In this document: positions 43,846 through 52,228 of the stretch, piece after piece | Layout: every line of letters begins with the position of its first letter | How positions within the stretch are numbered: the stretch's first letter is position 1 | Origin: an uncultured Collinsella sp. | GTDB lineage: Bacteria > Actinomycetota > Coriobacteriia > Coriobacteriales > Coriobacteriaceae | Length of the DNA stretch: 63,122 bases | Direction: 5' to 3' | Assembly: GCA_900546115.1 (NCBI GenBank) | Contig: URBQ01000010.1 | Location: 1-63,122, forward strand | The notes under the pieces: generated by a model | The model's input: the letters and a program-made list of their open reading frames with translations, nothing else | What the model was told of the DNA's origin: nothing | Databases searched by the model: none | Translations under genes and position numbers: made by a program

Positions 43846-43875
43846 GATGAACTTAACTTATAGGTTAAGTTCATC
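43846..43875. promoter_or_regulatory. perfect inverted repeat before the toxin-antitoxin-like pair
   Basis: GATGAACTTAAC and GTTAAGTTCATC form a perfect 12-bp inverted repeat with a 6-nt centre. On the minus strand the centre contributes TATAAG, a plausible -10 box. It sits 20 bp before the TTG of the small ORF, where an autoregulated toxin-antitoxin operator is expected. Confidence 0.6.
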
Positions 43876-43994
43876 CATTTAAATACATATAACGAGGTCC
43901 AGACAAGATTCCTCTGCCCCAATCGATAAACAAACCAGTCGAGCTTATGCAAAATCCGGAAGTGTGCGGCATATTCTAGACACGTCAACCACAC

Positions 43995-44738
43995 TGGATA
44001 GTGGCAACGCTTCTACCTGCGGGTTCTTTTCATGAAAAGGACGATGTGCTCGAGGGTTCCAAAATTTGCCGCATGCTTCCGTCGGGCGTTTCCGGAAGTG
44101 CGGTGAAAAACCGAGATCGACAGACCAGACCCCTGTTTTAGCCTTCCGCGACCTGCGGTTTTGTTGCCGAAATTCGGTTTATGCTCGGAGGTTTCCGATT
44201 TTTCCCCGCACTTCCGAAAAGCACCCTTAAACCGCGCGTCCCGAAGCGGAAAACCGCCGGATATTTGTTCTCCCCAAATGAGATCCTTGTTTTGCCTGGC
44301 CGAATCTTACATCCAAACAAAAAAAGAGGACCGACGCATCAACCCTCTTCAGGTGTCGCCCGAAGGCTTCCAGCGCAATTGATTTAATTCTAATCGATAT
44401 CACTTGTTTGACCACGATCACGTCAACCAGTAGAAGCCGCCCATGCTCGATCATTCCATTGCCGGGATGGTGCTTGGCTAGTACGTCACACATTGCATAC
44501 ATGAAAAAAGGGCAACACTCTCAATTTGAAAGCGTCACCCTTAAAGCTCCCAAAGAGCTTTTGTATTGCAGGAAGATACTCTACACTATCTTCCCTTGAT
44601 TGGCGGGTCGAAACAGACACCATTGTGATTTCAAGCAGAAAGCGTTATATTAAGTATGCATTTGCACGTGGTGTTCGCACTATACGCTCAGATGCCATAG
44701 TTTACAAAGATGGCCTTCTTCATAGACGCTAGGTGGGA
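43995..44738. other. gene-poor region with an inverted repeat and a terminator
   Basis: No gene with a good ribosome binding site was found. An imperfect inverted repeat of about 22 nt, GGAAGTGCGGTGAAAAACCG (near 44094) against its complement near 44199-44219, encloses about 80 bp. A second stem-loop is listed separately at 44504-44542. Short open frames on both strands lack support. Confidence 0.5.
44504..44542 (-). terminator. terminator downstream of the SIR2 gene
   Basis: On the minus strand AAGGG(TG)ACGCT and AGTGT(TG)CCCTT pair around a 12-nt loop, followed by T6. It lies about 200 bp after the SIR2 stop codon. Confidence 0.65.
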
Positions 44739-46334
44739 TTACTCACTAGTAGCCGATATGTCGAAGGCCTTCTTGTACTTAAGGAAATCATACATTCTAA
44801 TAAGCCGTTTCAGCTCGCTATTACCGTGGATTATCTTGCGATCGTCCATGATGAGCGCCCTCAGATATTCAAGCAACTTATTTAGATCGATCTCATCTTC
44901 TTCAAGTAGCACAAGCTTTTTAAATGCTTCCTCAAAGCCTTCGTTAGCTATAACAGACTGAACCGAGTGTCTAATTCCCGAATGATGATAGCTACCTTTT
45001 GCCTTTCGTAGGCTGTTGTTTAGAAAAGCATCTAAATCCTTCTTCTCATCTATTTCCTTTAGCATCCTTGGATTAAGAACTTCCCCTGAATACGCGCTTA
45101 AATACTTATACATGGGCAAACCACCCGAGTTAGAAGCAAGCAGCGAAGGAAGGTATTCCTCGACGGCAAGCTTAGGAGCAACATGTTCGTCATCAAACAC
45201 AACATCACGATATAGAAGTTCGGCTTTGACCATATGCCCGTGCCCTAAAGAAGCATTCGCAACACCGATACCCAGCACAAGATGCTGTCCCTCTGGAAGT
45301 CTCTCGAGGTCGCTAAAACTCGCTTCAACTACCAGAGAGTCATTCGGATCGCCCTCATCAGCCAAGGCGTAGATGCTCCTGCGAAGCTCACGAATGATCC
45401 TGGGCGAGAAGGAGCATTTGGATTGTCCAATTGCTTCATACACTGCACCAAAATCGTTCGTCCTAATCTCGGTCATGCTTATCTCGCCAATACCTGGAAA
45501 GGTAAACGAATGAGTTGAGGTTGCGTTTTCTCCCCTAGTAAGGAAGATAAAGCGCTTTCTAAGCAACGCAAGATTGTTAGAACCGAGGCAGCGCGAAATC
45601 GACATGAGGATAGCTTGGATATCGGGGTCGTTAAGGGAATAACCGATAAAAATAATTGGGTATTCCATAAAAATAGTTAACAACTTGGCAGCCAAGTAAT
45701 CCTGTGTTTCGGCGAGTTTTGCGTAATCTGCCTCCTCAAGAACCATAGATTCAGGATTATCCATAGAACCGTGGATCTTATAGATTTCACCCATTTCAAA
45801 AGTTCTGTGAAAGACGAGATCGTCTTGGCCAACAAAAACTTTAAACTCGGGAAATAGCGACTCCAGGAGACAGTCATAGTTGGTTGTTATAACTCCAGAG
45901 ATACGCCGCCTGCCAACCTCTCTCAAGATATCAAGCTCATGCGTCATATATTCAGGTTTGAACGAGGATAACCTCTCGGCCGCCATGATCTTTAAAATAG
46001 ATTTACGCTGACGAATGTCCTCTACATGATCGTTTCTAAAAGAAGCGAAGCGAGGGTCCTCAAGAACAGCTATGCGCATATCCTTATCAAGCATCGTCGC
46101 GGCAGAGGGCAATGCGCTATTGTCAGACTCATCTGGACAACGTGCCAGGTACGAGTCAAGCCGAAAGGGATCATCGGAAAGACGGGAACAGAGGTGCCTT
46201 AACAAACCAACCCAATCGTCGGTACCCATGTATCTACGGGAAAAGCCCGAGCCGACGAATAAATATGGGCTACGCCCCACCCCATTTATCAAACGTACAA
46301 CGCTTTCTACAATGTCATCTCTTCCGACTTCCAT
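44739..46334 (-). CDS. SIR2-family protein, probable anti-phage effector
   Basis: A 531-aa protein whose first about 280 residues form a SIR2-like domain: NAD-site FVGSGFSRRYMG (26-37), GVITTNYDCLLE (148-159), KIHGSMDNP (186-194, His188 in the catalytic position) and FIGYSLNDPD (229-238). The C-terminal about 250 residues are helical and unassigned. Stand-alone SIR2 proteins of this sort (Thoeris ThsA and DSR relatives) deplete NAD+ on infection. GGAGG lies 6 nt before the ATG. Lower GC content than the housekeeping block suggests transfer. Confidence 0.85.
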   Translation of the reverse strand: MEVGRDDIVESVVRLINGVGRSPYLFVGSGFSRRYMGTDDWVGLLRHLCSRLSDDPFRLDSYLARCPDESDNSALPSAATMLDKDMRIAVLEDPRFASFRNDHVEDIRQRKSILKIMAAERLSSFKPEYMTHELDILREVGRRRISGVITTNYDCLLESLFPEFKVFVGQDDLVFHRTFEMGEIYKIHGSMDNPESMVLEEADYAKLAETQDYLAAKLLTIFMEYPIIFIGYSLNDPDIQAILMSISRCLGSNNLALLRKRFIFLTRGENATSTHSFTFPGIGEISMTEIRTNDFGAVYEAIGQSKCSFSPRIIRELRRSIYALADEGDPNDSLVVEASFSDLERLPEGQHLVLGIGVANASLGHGHMVKAELLYRDVVFDDEHVAPKLAVEEYLPSLLASNSGGLPMYKYLSAYSGEVLNPRMLKEIDEKKDLDAFLNNSLRKAKGSYHHSGIRHSVQSVIANEGFEEAFKKLVLLEEDEIDLNKLLEYLRALIMDDRKIIHGNSELKRLIRMYDFLKYKKAFDISATSE

Positions 46335-46841
46335 CTAGCGCCTCCAAACAAGCTACTTCCATAAGTATAGAACATATGTTTGGATTTTACTAGAATTGCA
46401 AGACTTCATCGGAGACAAAGCTGCTCGACAATTGAAAATTCGAACCGCACAAGTGACCCAATATTCAGCAGTGTTCCGACGAGCAAATATTCATTTCGCG
46501 CCTCAGGCAATCTAGCGCAGCGGCATCAGTTAGAACGCCATGACTCTCTAGGAGTTCGATAAGTTGAGCGAAAGTCTAAAATTCCATCGCCAAAGTAACT
46601 CCTAAAATCAAAGGGCCGTTGCCGATAACAACCAAACAACGACCCTCCTTTGTCATCGCCTCACGTAGAGCCCACGACAACTGCATCACTAACTGGATGT
46701 TAACCTAGATGCGCAGTAATTGCGCATCCAAAAAAGTTAATCATGTAGCAAATACTCTTCGCGTTGAAACTAATGCGAAGCATTTTCGCGTCCGTGCACG
46801 AGAATGCGCAATCAATATGCGGAAAGGCAAAGATGATTCAC
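46335..46841. other. intergenic region between SIR2 and the membrane protein gene
   Basis: About 500 bp of AT-rich DNA. On the minus strand a TATACT box lies about 40 bp before the SIR2 start. A hairpin ATGCGCA-GTAAT-TGCGCAT near 46709-46727 is followed by A6 on the plus strand. A 36-codon open frame (46576-46686, minus) is listed separately. Otherwise nothing recognisable. Confidence 0.4.
46576..46686 (-). CDS. possible 36-aa small protein or gene remnant
   Basis: An ATG-started frame encoding MQLSWALREAMTKEGRC followed by a hydrophobic stretch ending in Glu-Phe. It has no clear ribosome binding site. It could be a microprotein, the tail of a decayed gene or chance. Confidence 0.2.
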   Translation of the reverse strand: MQLSWALREAMTKEGRCLVVIGNGPLILGVTLAMEF

Positions 46842-48251
46842 CTAGCTAACAACCATCCAGTCACTACCGACAGTACTCGAAATCTTCGAGGAATCGCCGA
46901 TGCACACGATGGTCGCCGAAGCGCCGGGCACATACTTGGCCTCAAGAACGGAAACACCTTGCTCCTTAAGCCTTAAGGTCGTCTCGGTTATCTGGGTTTT
47001 ATTCACATCATTTTTGCTGACCAGTTTAACGCCATTGCCATCATTTTCATTCAGGCAGGATACAACCGTATTGTAATCGGCCCAATAACAGTACTCCCCA
47101 GAAAGCCATCCAAGCTCAGTGGCGCATATCGATCCAGTCGCAGAAACCGTCTTTGGAAGCAATCCGTAGCGCTGCCTTTCCTCAAATTCAAGAACATCGC
47201 AAAATACGCGATTAGCATTAAGTAATCTCGTTCCACAATAGTCCCCGTAAAACGGCGCAAAATGATTGCGGATAGTCCGCGACAACATACAGTAATCGTA
47301 GGTGTAGTAACACTTGAAGATTCGTAGGGCGTCTCCCCCTGCCCCTTCGGCAGAACGGGCGAATTCAACAAGAAACTGGTCCCACATGCGCTCAATATAG
47401 GGAATTGCGAGTTTAACGCTATCCATATCAGACAAAGGAGCATCGCTCGTCTGCTGCATTATTCCAGTGGTTTTTGCCAAATGGAAATGAGCTGCCATGC
47501 GCTCGATCGTTCGGATAAACTCGGGCCGATTCCCGTCCTCAATCGCCATAATTGCAAAGAAAACACTTCTCAACAGAAGATCACTTGAAAATCGCTGAGG
47601 TAAGAGATCGCCATATTCGCGCTCGTATGAGAAGAGCCTGGCCTCACCCGTATCGATTGAAGAGTAACCAAATACGGAGTCCGAAGGAACGACATATGAT
47701 GGAGCGGCATTTGAGTACACACGGCTAAACTTAATTTGATAACGCTTAAAAAAGGTTGAAATCCAAAAGGTCACAACACCAAATAATGCCAGCTCAAACT
47801 CAAAGGCAATACTCGAAGTATCAAGCACATCTAGCCCCTGGCCTCCGAGATAGCCATCGATAACAAAGTGATCGAATGCGACGGACAGCAAAAGAGACAT
47901 GAACGCCTCGAATGAGAAAGGAAGAGTCCGGTACCGCAATTTACCCCTTGCATGCTTGATTACCCCAAGAAACAACCAATAGAAAAGGGTAGGCATGTAT
48001 CGCAGCGAAGGACCTGGAACTGAAAACGCATCGCAAATCGCAGCCATAATAAACACCGGGAGCTGGCAACAAATTGTTGGAGCGAGAATTCGGTAGGCAA
48101 CGTTCAGCCTGCCCGACTCATCGGAGGGATACAGTTCTTCGACGGTGTATTGCCCTCCGATCGCCAAGGGCCCAGCAAAGCGGACAAGCTGAACGCTCGA
48201 CAAACCGATAGAGACATAAAAGACAATCCAATGAATAGTGACCGATTCCAC
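46842..48251 (-). CDS. membrane protein with transglycosylase-like motif
   Basis: A 469-aa protein. Five hydrophobic segments (about 6-26, 55-76, 84-98, 112-130, 152-168) anchor a C-terminal region. At residues 235-266 the sequence MAIEDGNRPEF ... AKTTGIMQQTS combines a glutamate and GIMQ in the spacing seen in lysozyme-fold lytic transglycosylases (catalytic Glu, then GxMQ). A folded domain of about 180 residues follows. The family was not recognised. The AT-richer composition and SIR2/RT neighbours suggest a role in defence or a mobile island. Confidence 0.6.
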   Translation of the reverse strand: MESVTIHWIVFYVSIGLSSVQLVRFAGPLAIGGQYTVEELYPSDESGRLNVAYRILAPTICCQLPVFIMAAICDAFSVPGPSLRYMPTLFYWLFLGVIKHARGKLRYRTLPFSFEAFMSLLLSVAFDHFVIDGYLGGQGLDVLDTSSIAFEFELALFGVVTFWISTFFKRYQIKFSRVYSNAAPSYVVPSDSVFGYSSIDTGEARLFSYEREYGDLLPQRFSSDLLLRSVFFAIMAIEDGNRPEFIRTIERMAAHFHLAKTTGIMQQTSDAPLSDMDSVKLAIPYIERMWDQFLVEFARSAEGAGGDALRIFKCYYTYDYCMLSRTIRNHFAPFYGDYCGTRLLNANRVFCDVLEFEERQRYGLLPKTVSATGSICATELGWLSGEYCYWADYNTVVSCLNENDGNGVKLVSKNDVNKTQITETTLRLKEQGVSVLEAKYVPGASATIVCIGDSSKISSTVGSDWMVVS

Positions 48252-48358
48252 CTGTAAACAATCTCCTCAGGTCATACGCTTGCGATTAATTGTAGATAGA
48301 CAGAATTGAACAGGAAGCAACAATATTTGAAACTGTTGTTTTGCGCACCCCGGATCAA

Positions 48359-48613
48359 CCAACATACCCCAGAAAGGTCGCTGATGTTGACTGGGGTTCC
48401 CGTAAAACCCCAACAAAATATGTGCGGAGTGCCGGCCTGGAGCTGCCTTCGGACCCTATTGGCTGCTCACCGAGAGGCTCCGCTATGAAACGACCCCTTT
48501 ACCACCCGCTCTGCGCGATCGCGTGCACGTCCATGGTCAGCGCGACGCTGCCTATGCCAGCCATTGCAGAGGGGGTTCAGCCTCAGAAGGCCGCCGAGCA
48601 GCAGGCGCAAGCC
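48359..48613 (+). repeat. direct repeat A, copy 1 (about 255 bp)
   Basis: Nearly identical to 52229-52487 over its whole length, with a few substitutions and a short indel near the AAAACCCC/AAAATAATCCCC position. It covers the leader and the signal-peptide codons of a secreted-protein gene. A short hairpin CCCCAG ... CTGGGG lies at its left end. Confidence 0.9.
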
Positions 48614-48634
48614 GTGAGGTCGAGCTCAGCGTAG
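48485..48634 (+). pseudogene. 5' remnant of a secreted protein gene
   Basis: A 49-codon frame starting MKRPLYHPLCAIACTSMVS with a signal peptide (cleavage probably after PAIAE) and a short Gln/Ala-rich piece, then divergence and a stop. The first about 42 codons match the gene at 52359. The body of the gene is missing and an unrelated minus-strand gene lies in its place. Confidence 0.75.
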
Positions 48635-48734
48635 CTTTTGAATGCAGAAAAACGAGTCCGAACGCAGCGGCGTCCGGTCCTCTTGGCAGGTCCCATCTTG
48701 GGTTGATGTCCACAAAACTAGCCCTTGCGGTCGG

Positions 48735-49553
48735 TTAAACAAGTTTGAGCAGCCTTTGATACTCTCCGGGATCACGCATACGCATAATATCCATGTATGT
48801 TCTGCTTTTTGCGACCATGATATCGTCGAACTTGGATAGGCCGTGCCCGCTCGCTCTTGTGACAACCATGCGGTCGTCGCAAAAATATGAAAGGAAGGTG
48901 TCCTTGCCGGGATGGTGTATCCGTCGGACGTCGAGCACGTTCCGGAAGTCATAGTAAAGTGCGGCGTTGGCGGTTTCCTCAAGTTCAGGCAGTCTGTCGA
49001 TGCCTTCAAAGCGGCAAGGATAAATTAGCAGCAAGTTTTTCGAATGACTGATTGAGCGAAGAAGTCCTCGGGCCTCACGGTCTTCTTCGCTCAATTGTTT
49101 ATTACTCTCAGTTTTTAGAAGCTCGTCAAGCTTGGCGAGGCTGTAATCCCTGAGAATTGCATGCAGGCGTAAGCCTCTCTGTTCTTTTACATGACTTCTG
49201 CAAAGTTGTTCTAAAGTTATTCCGCGGTCTGAAACTCGCCTTGACGAAGTGAGACTTACGGCGCGCATCATGGATTTTCCGAAGATGAGCTTGAAATCTA
49301 ACTGATACGCGTCTGATACCGCATCACACTCCCCATTTGCCTCGGATACGGGCGCATGAAACTCCGCACCTCTGGTCAGTTCCTTGAAAGCGTTAGAGTG
49401 GTTGATGAGCTCGCGCGTCCATTCCTCGTATGTATATAACGGACGCCCAGAATAGTCTTGCATGAGGTCCTTAACAAACAATTCTGGGGTAATCATTGCG
49501 GATTTAAGTCTCTCGGCTCCGGGAACGGCTTCAATAAGCCTCTTATCTATCAC
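48735..49553 (-). CDS. unrecognised 272-aa protein in the accessory island
   Basis: A well-formed gene: GTG start at 49553 with GAGGAGG 5 nt upstream, 272 aa, no signal peptide or membrane segment. Notable segments are AYQLDFKLIFGKSMMRAVSL, NLLLIYPCRFEGIDRLPEL and DDRMVVTRASGHGLSKFDDI. It was not assigned to a family. It lies between repeat A copy 1 and repeat B copy 1, on the opposite strand to the remnant gene it seems to replace, and 565 bp after the reverse transcriptase gene on the same strand. Confidence 0.75.
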   Translation of the reverse strand: MIDKRLIEAVPGAERLKSAMITPELFVKDLMQDYSGRPLYTYEEWTRELINHSNAFKELTRGAEFHAPVSEANGECDAVSDAYQLDFKLIFGKSMMRAVSLTSSRRVSDRGITLEQLCRSHVKEQRGLRLHAILRDYSLAKLDELLKTESNKQLSEEDREARGLLRSISHSKNLLLIYPCRFEGIDRLPELEETANAALYYDFRNVLDVRRIHHPGKDTFLSYFCDDRMVVTRASGHGLSKFDDIMVAKSRTYMDIMRMRDPGEYQRLLKLV

Positions 49554-50117
49554 TGTGGCCTCCTCTTTGCGGTAGTTTTACGGATGTTGACGGAAGCCGT
49601 TCCAGCAGGGTACGCCAAAGTTGGCCGAGCGAGCGGCCCGTCCTGGCTCGGAAGGGTCCGTGCCTTCGCCTAGAATACGCGCACCATGGCGCGTTCAGGC
49701 CGCTTTCGGGGTTATCCTGGCCGTTTCCATGGCAACCTCGCGCTACTTCTCGGAGAGGAAGATGGCCGAGTTGCACGACGCGGCGCTGCGAAGGGGAGCA
49801 TCGTGCTGTCATGACTGGGCCGAGCTGGAAAAGACTGCCGGGAAGATGGTCGAATCCAGCCTTGAGCTTGCCGACAGAGTGGAGTCGGCCTAGGATATCG
49901 ATAGATTCCGGATCCTGGACACAGGGGCCAAGGAGTCCATTACACCAACTTTCGCGACACTACCGTTCTTGTCATATCATTCTGATGTTCGGCTCGAGTT
50001 TCAGAGGCATCGTTCCGCGACCGCGTGAAGGCACATCAATTGTTACCTAGTGATCGGAATTGGCCGATATCGATTTAGTATTTATGGCTATGAATAATCC
50101 AGCGCTAAAGCCATCGT
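49554..50117. other. gene-poor stretch between the unknown gene and the RT gene
   Basis: Contains an open plus-strand frame (49621-49893) of uncertain worth whose last codons read ADRVESA, matching the tail ADRVETA of the lectin pseudogene at 54191, followed by repeat B copy 1. From 49965 to 50117 nothing was recognised. Confidence 0.5.
49868..49964 (+). repeat. direct repeat B, copy 1
   Basis: Similar to 54168-54273: the last codons and TAG, then TAGGATATC, ATTCC, a GGACRCAGGGGCC-like block and TACACCAACTTT-CGAC-CTACC. In copy 2 this is the 3' end and downstream sequence of a ricin-lectin pseudogene. Confidence 0.65.
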
Positions 50118-51572
50118 TTACCGAGCACTCAAGCGTTTAATCTTCCTATAAATCTTAGCCTCGTCGGGGGCAATCGGATCATTTGGAAACGCCTTTTGGG
50201 CTCTCGCTACGTAGGAAAGAAAGTTCCCATAGCGAGAAAATGCAGAAGGGTCAGCATCACCCGAGGGGCATAGCCTTCTTCCCTTAATACCGAGTGGTGA
50301 ATAATGTTGATATAGAGCGGAGACGCGCTTTTTTGATGCGTGTCTCCCCTCTCCCTCATTAGAACGCGCAATCGCAGTGGCCGCCTCACGGAGACGTTTG
50401 TGGTACTTTCCAACCGTAGACTGTCGAAGTCTTACAATGCGCCCGTCAAAGTCAAACCCCAGGAAACTGACTTTCTGCGCCGGATGTGCACCGGAATACG
50501 AAAGAACCTCACCCGCGCAAACGCTTTCAAAATCAAGCTGAGCAACTCCGTTGCCATCAACCCGGAACACCTTGGTTTTCTCAGATTGCAGTTTAACGGA
50601 ATCGACATCGGCCATTAGATTGATTGCCTCTACAAGTGCATCAAAGCCAGATTTTGGAACGGCAATAATAAAGTCATCGCAATAACGAAGATACAAGCCA
50701 CCAACCCGTTCAACGGCAAGCCTGACCTTCATATCGATATCGGTCATATAGATGTTAGCGAGCACTCCACTTGCAGCAAGACCCTGAGGAATGCCGAGAT
50801 CAATACCCGTTCGCCGCCACGGCCTGGTGATGACTTTACTTTTGTTTGCAAGAAACTCAGACCTTGGCAAGATAACATCCAGCTTATTAAGTTCACGAAT
50901 AGACTTGAACCGAAGTTCGATAGCCGCTTCATTGATCATTTTCTCCCGAGTAGGATCGATTACTGGCCATGGAAATTCATGTCGAGCAGCCAAATCAGCA
51001 ATAGGCCAGCACGAATAGCGAAGGATATTTTTAATAACTTGATAGTGATCGTCCGGCAAGCGTCCACTGGGAAACAACGAACGCAACGACGCTATTAGAT
51101 GGGCATGATTTAGGTTGTCGAAGAAGCTCTCGAAATCACCCGTAAGCACAAAAGCCGAATCTTGCTCACGCATATAGTCGAATGCCTTTTTAGCTGAGGA
51201 AATATTGCTGCCAGCAGTTACGGCGCTGTCTGATGAAAGCGAAGAGCGGTACGCTACGGCAACCTCATTAAACTCTTCGGCAATAGCCTTCTTGTTATAT
51301 AAGTCCGACCACAGATAAGAGTAGTACTGGAAGACGCGGTGATCGAAATGCGAGGCATAAGCGATATTGCGAACTTTGCAGTTTCGCTTACCTCCACGAT
51401 ACCGAACAGTAATGATCTCGTTGGAAATAAGAGGGTAGAACGCATGATGAGAAACGTACCCTGAATCTAAAATCTTGGCCTGAACTTCGGCAAAAGAGGC
51501 CCTATGATCGAAATGGGCATATGAACTTTTGGAACTATATCGAGGAATACGAGCGATATCGAACTCGGCCAA
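50118..51572 (-). CDS. reverse transcriptase of the defence (Abi/UG/DRT) type
   Basis: A 484-aa RNA-directed DNA polymerase. Palm motifs: LTGDFESFFDNLNH (Asp146), GIPQGLAASGVLANIYM (260-276) and LRYCDDFII (YxDD at 297-300), then FLGFDFDGRIVRLRQS. The C-terminal about 100 residues are helical and basic. It lacks the maturase and HNH domains of group II introns, the SQ motif of diversity-generating RTs and a clear retron VTG. TTG at 51572 follows GGGGGG and is preferred to the TTG at 51593. Relatively AT-rich, hence probably acquired. Confidence 0.85.
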   Translation of the reverse strand: MAEFDIARIPRYSSKSSYAHFDHRASFAEVQAKILDSGYVSHHAFYPLISNEIITVRYRGGKRNCKVRNIAYASHFDHRVFQYYSYLWSDLYNKKAIAEEFNEVAVAYRSSLSSDSAVTAGSNISSAKKAFDYMREQDSAFVLTGDFESFFDNLNHAHLIASLRSLFPSGRLPDDHYQVIKNILRYSCWPIADLAARHEFPWPVIDPTREKMINEAAIELRFKSIRELNKLDVILPRSEFLANKSKVITRPWRRTGIDLGIPQGLAASGVLANIYMTDIDMKVRLAVERVGGLYLRYCDDFIIAVPKSGFDALVEAINLMADVDSVKLQSEKTKVFRVDGNGVAQLDFESVCAGEVLSYSGAHPAQKVSFLGFDFDGRIVRLRQSTVGKYHKRLREAATAIARSNEGEGRHASKKRVSALYQHYSPLGIKGRRLCPSGDADPSAFSRYGNFLSYVARAQKAFPNDPIAPDEAKIYRKIKRLSAR

Positions 51573-51593
51573 AATACCCCCCAAATAAATCAA

Positions 51594-51719
51594 CCTGTCC
51601 GGATCAACAAGCGGCGGCTAACCCTCCCCGGACAGGCTAATCAAAGGCGCAGCAAGTGCAACCAACGCTTTCGCGGCCACCTAAAACAATGCTTGCCTAT
51701 GGCATACTAGACGAAAGCG
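51594..51719 (-). ncRNA. structured leader of the RT gene, candidate template RNA
   Basis: Two stem-loops lie directly before the RT start. SL1 pairs CGCTTTCG with CGAAAGCG (51666-51673 and 51712-51719) and contains a TGCC-TAT-GGCA hairpin. SL2 pairs CCTGTCCGG with CCGGACAGG (51594-51602 and 51628-51636) around a 25-nt loop. Several defence RTs use a non-coding RNA encoded just upstream. A TTGACA box lies at 51778-51783 on the minus strand without a convincing -10. Confidence 0.35.
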
Positions 51720-52228
51720 AGGAATTGGTACTTATGACCATCGAGGCTCTTATCCAGCTAGCAGCAGGCAACGCTGGTGTCAATGTTGCGAACGTCGGAA
51801 TTTCGTCGTTTGCGATATTGACGGCAGTAGCGTACCCCATCGCCAGTTCGCGATGGGCAGTTAGCTTTATTCCCCATTCTTGCTTTGCTTAAACAGGATA
51901 TAAGAAATCGGCTCATGCAGTTAACAGCGCCTTGATGCACACCCAATTGTCTTGACGGCGGTCGCATCGAAAATGCTGGTGCGCCTCTACGGATACAAGG
52001 ACTCCTCCATCTAATGCATGCACGCTAATGCATGCACACGGTCCGCGAGACAATATCACCGACAAGACCGTGAAAATCCCGATGTGCATAATCCAGGAGT
52101 TTGGATGCACAGACGGGTGGATTGTCATTGTTCAGATTGGTCGCTTCGCGCTCCTCGCCGACGGGCACATCGTTGAGGGCAAAGACATCAGCGCACAGCG
52201 AGGCCGAGGACCAACTCCCTCCCCCTCC
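51720..52228. other. gene-poor region upstream of the RT gene
   Basis: Short frames on the plus strand may be remnants: a 52-aa hydrophobic ORF (51734-51892), a tail reading VASKMLVRLYGYKDSSI ending near 52014, and GWIVIVQIGRFALLADGHIV near 52120-52180. A 14-bp unit CTAATGCATGCACG occurs twice in tandem at 52011-52038. No complete gene can be supported. Confidence 0.4.

Noticed and set aside
44227..44502. 91-aa minus-strand ORF
   Set aside because: It starts right after an intrinsic terminator, has no ribosome binding site and covers part of an inverted repeat.
49621..49893. 90-aa plus-strand ORF between the unknown gene and the RT
   Set aside because: No convincing ribosome binding site and no family; its end overlaps repeat B, so it is more likely a remnant.
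50118..51719. Retron
   Set aside because: No clear NAxxH or VTG motif was found in the RT, and no msr/msd-like long inverted repeat with a branching G context lies upstream.
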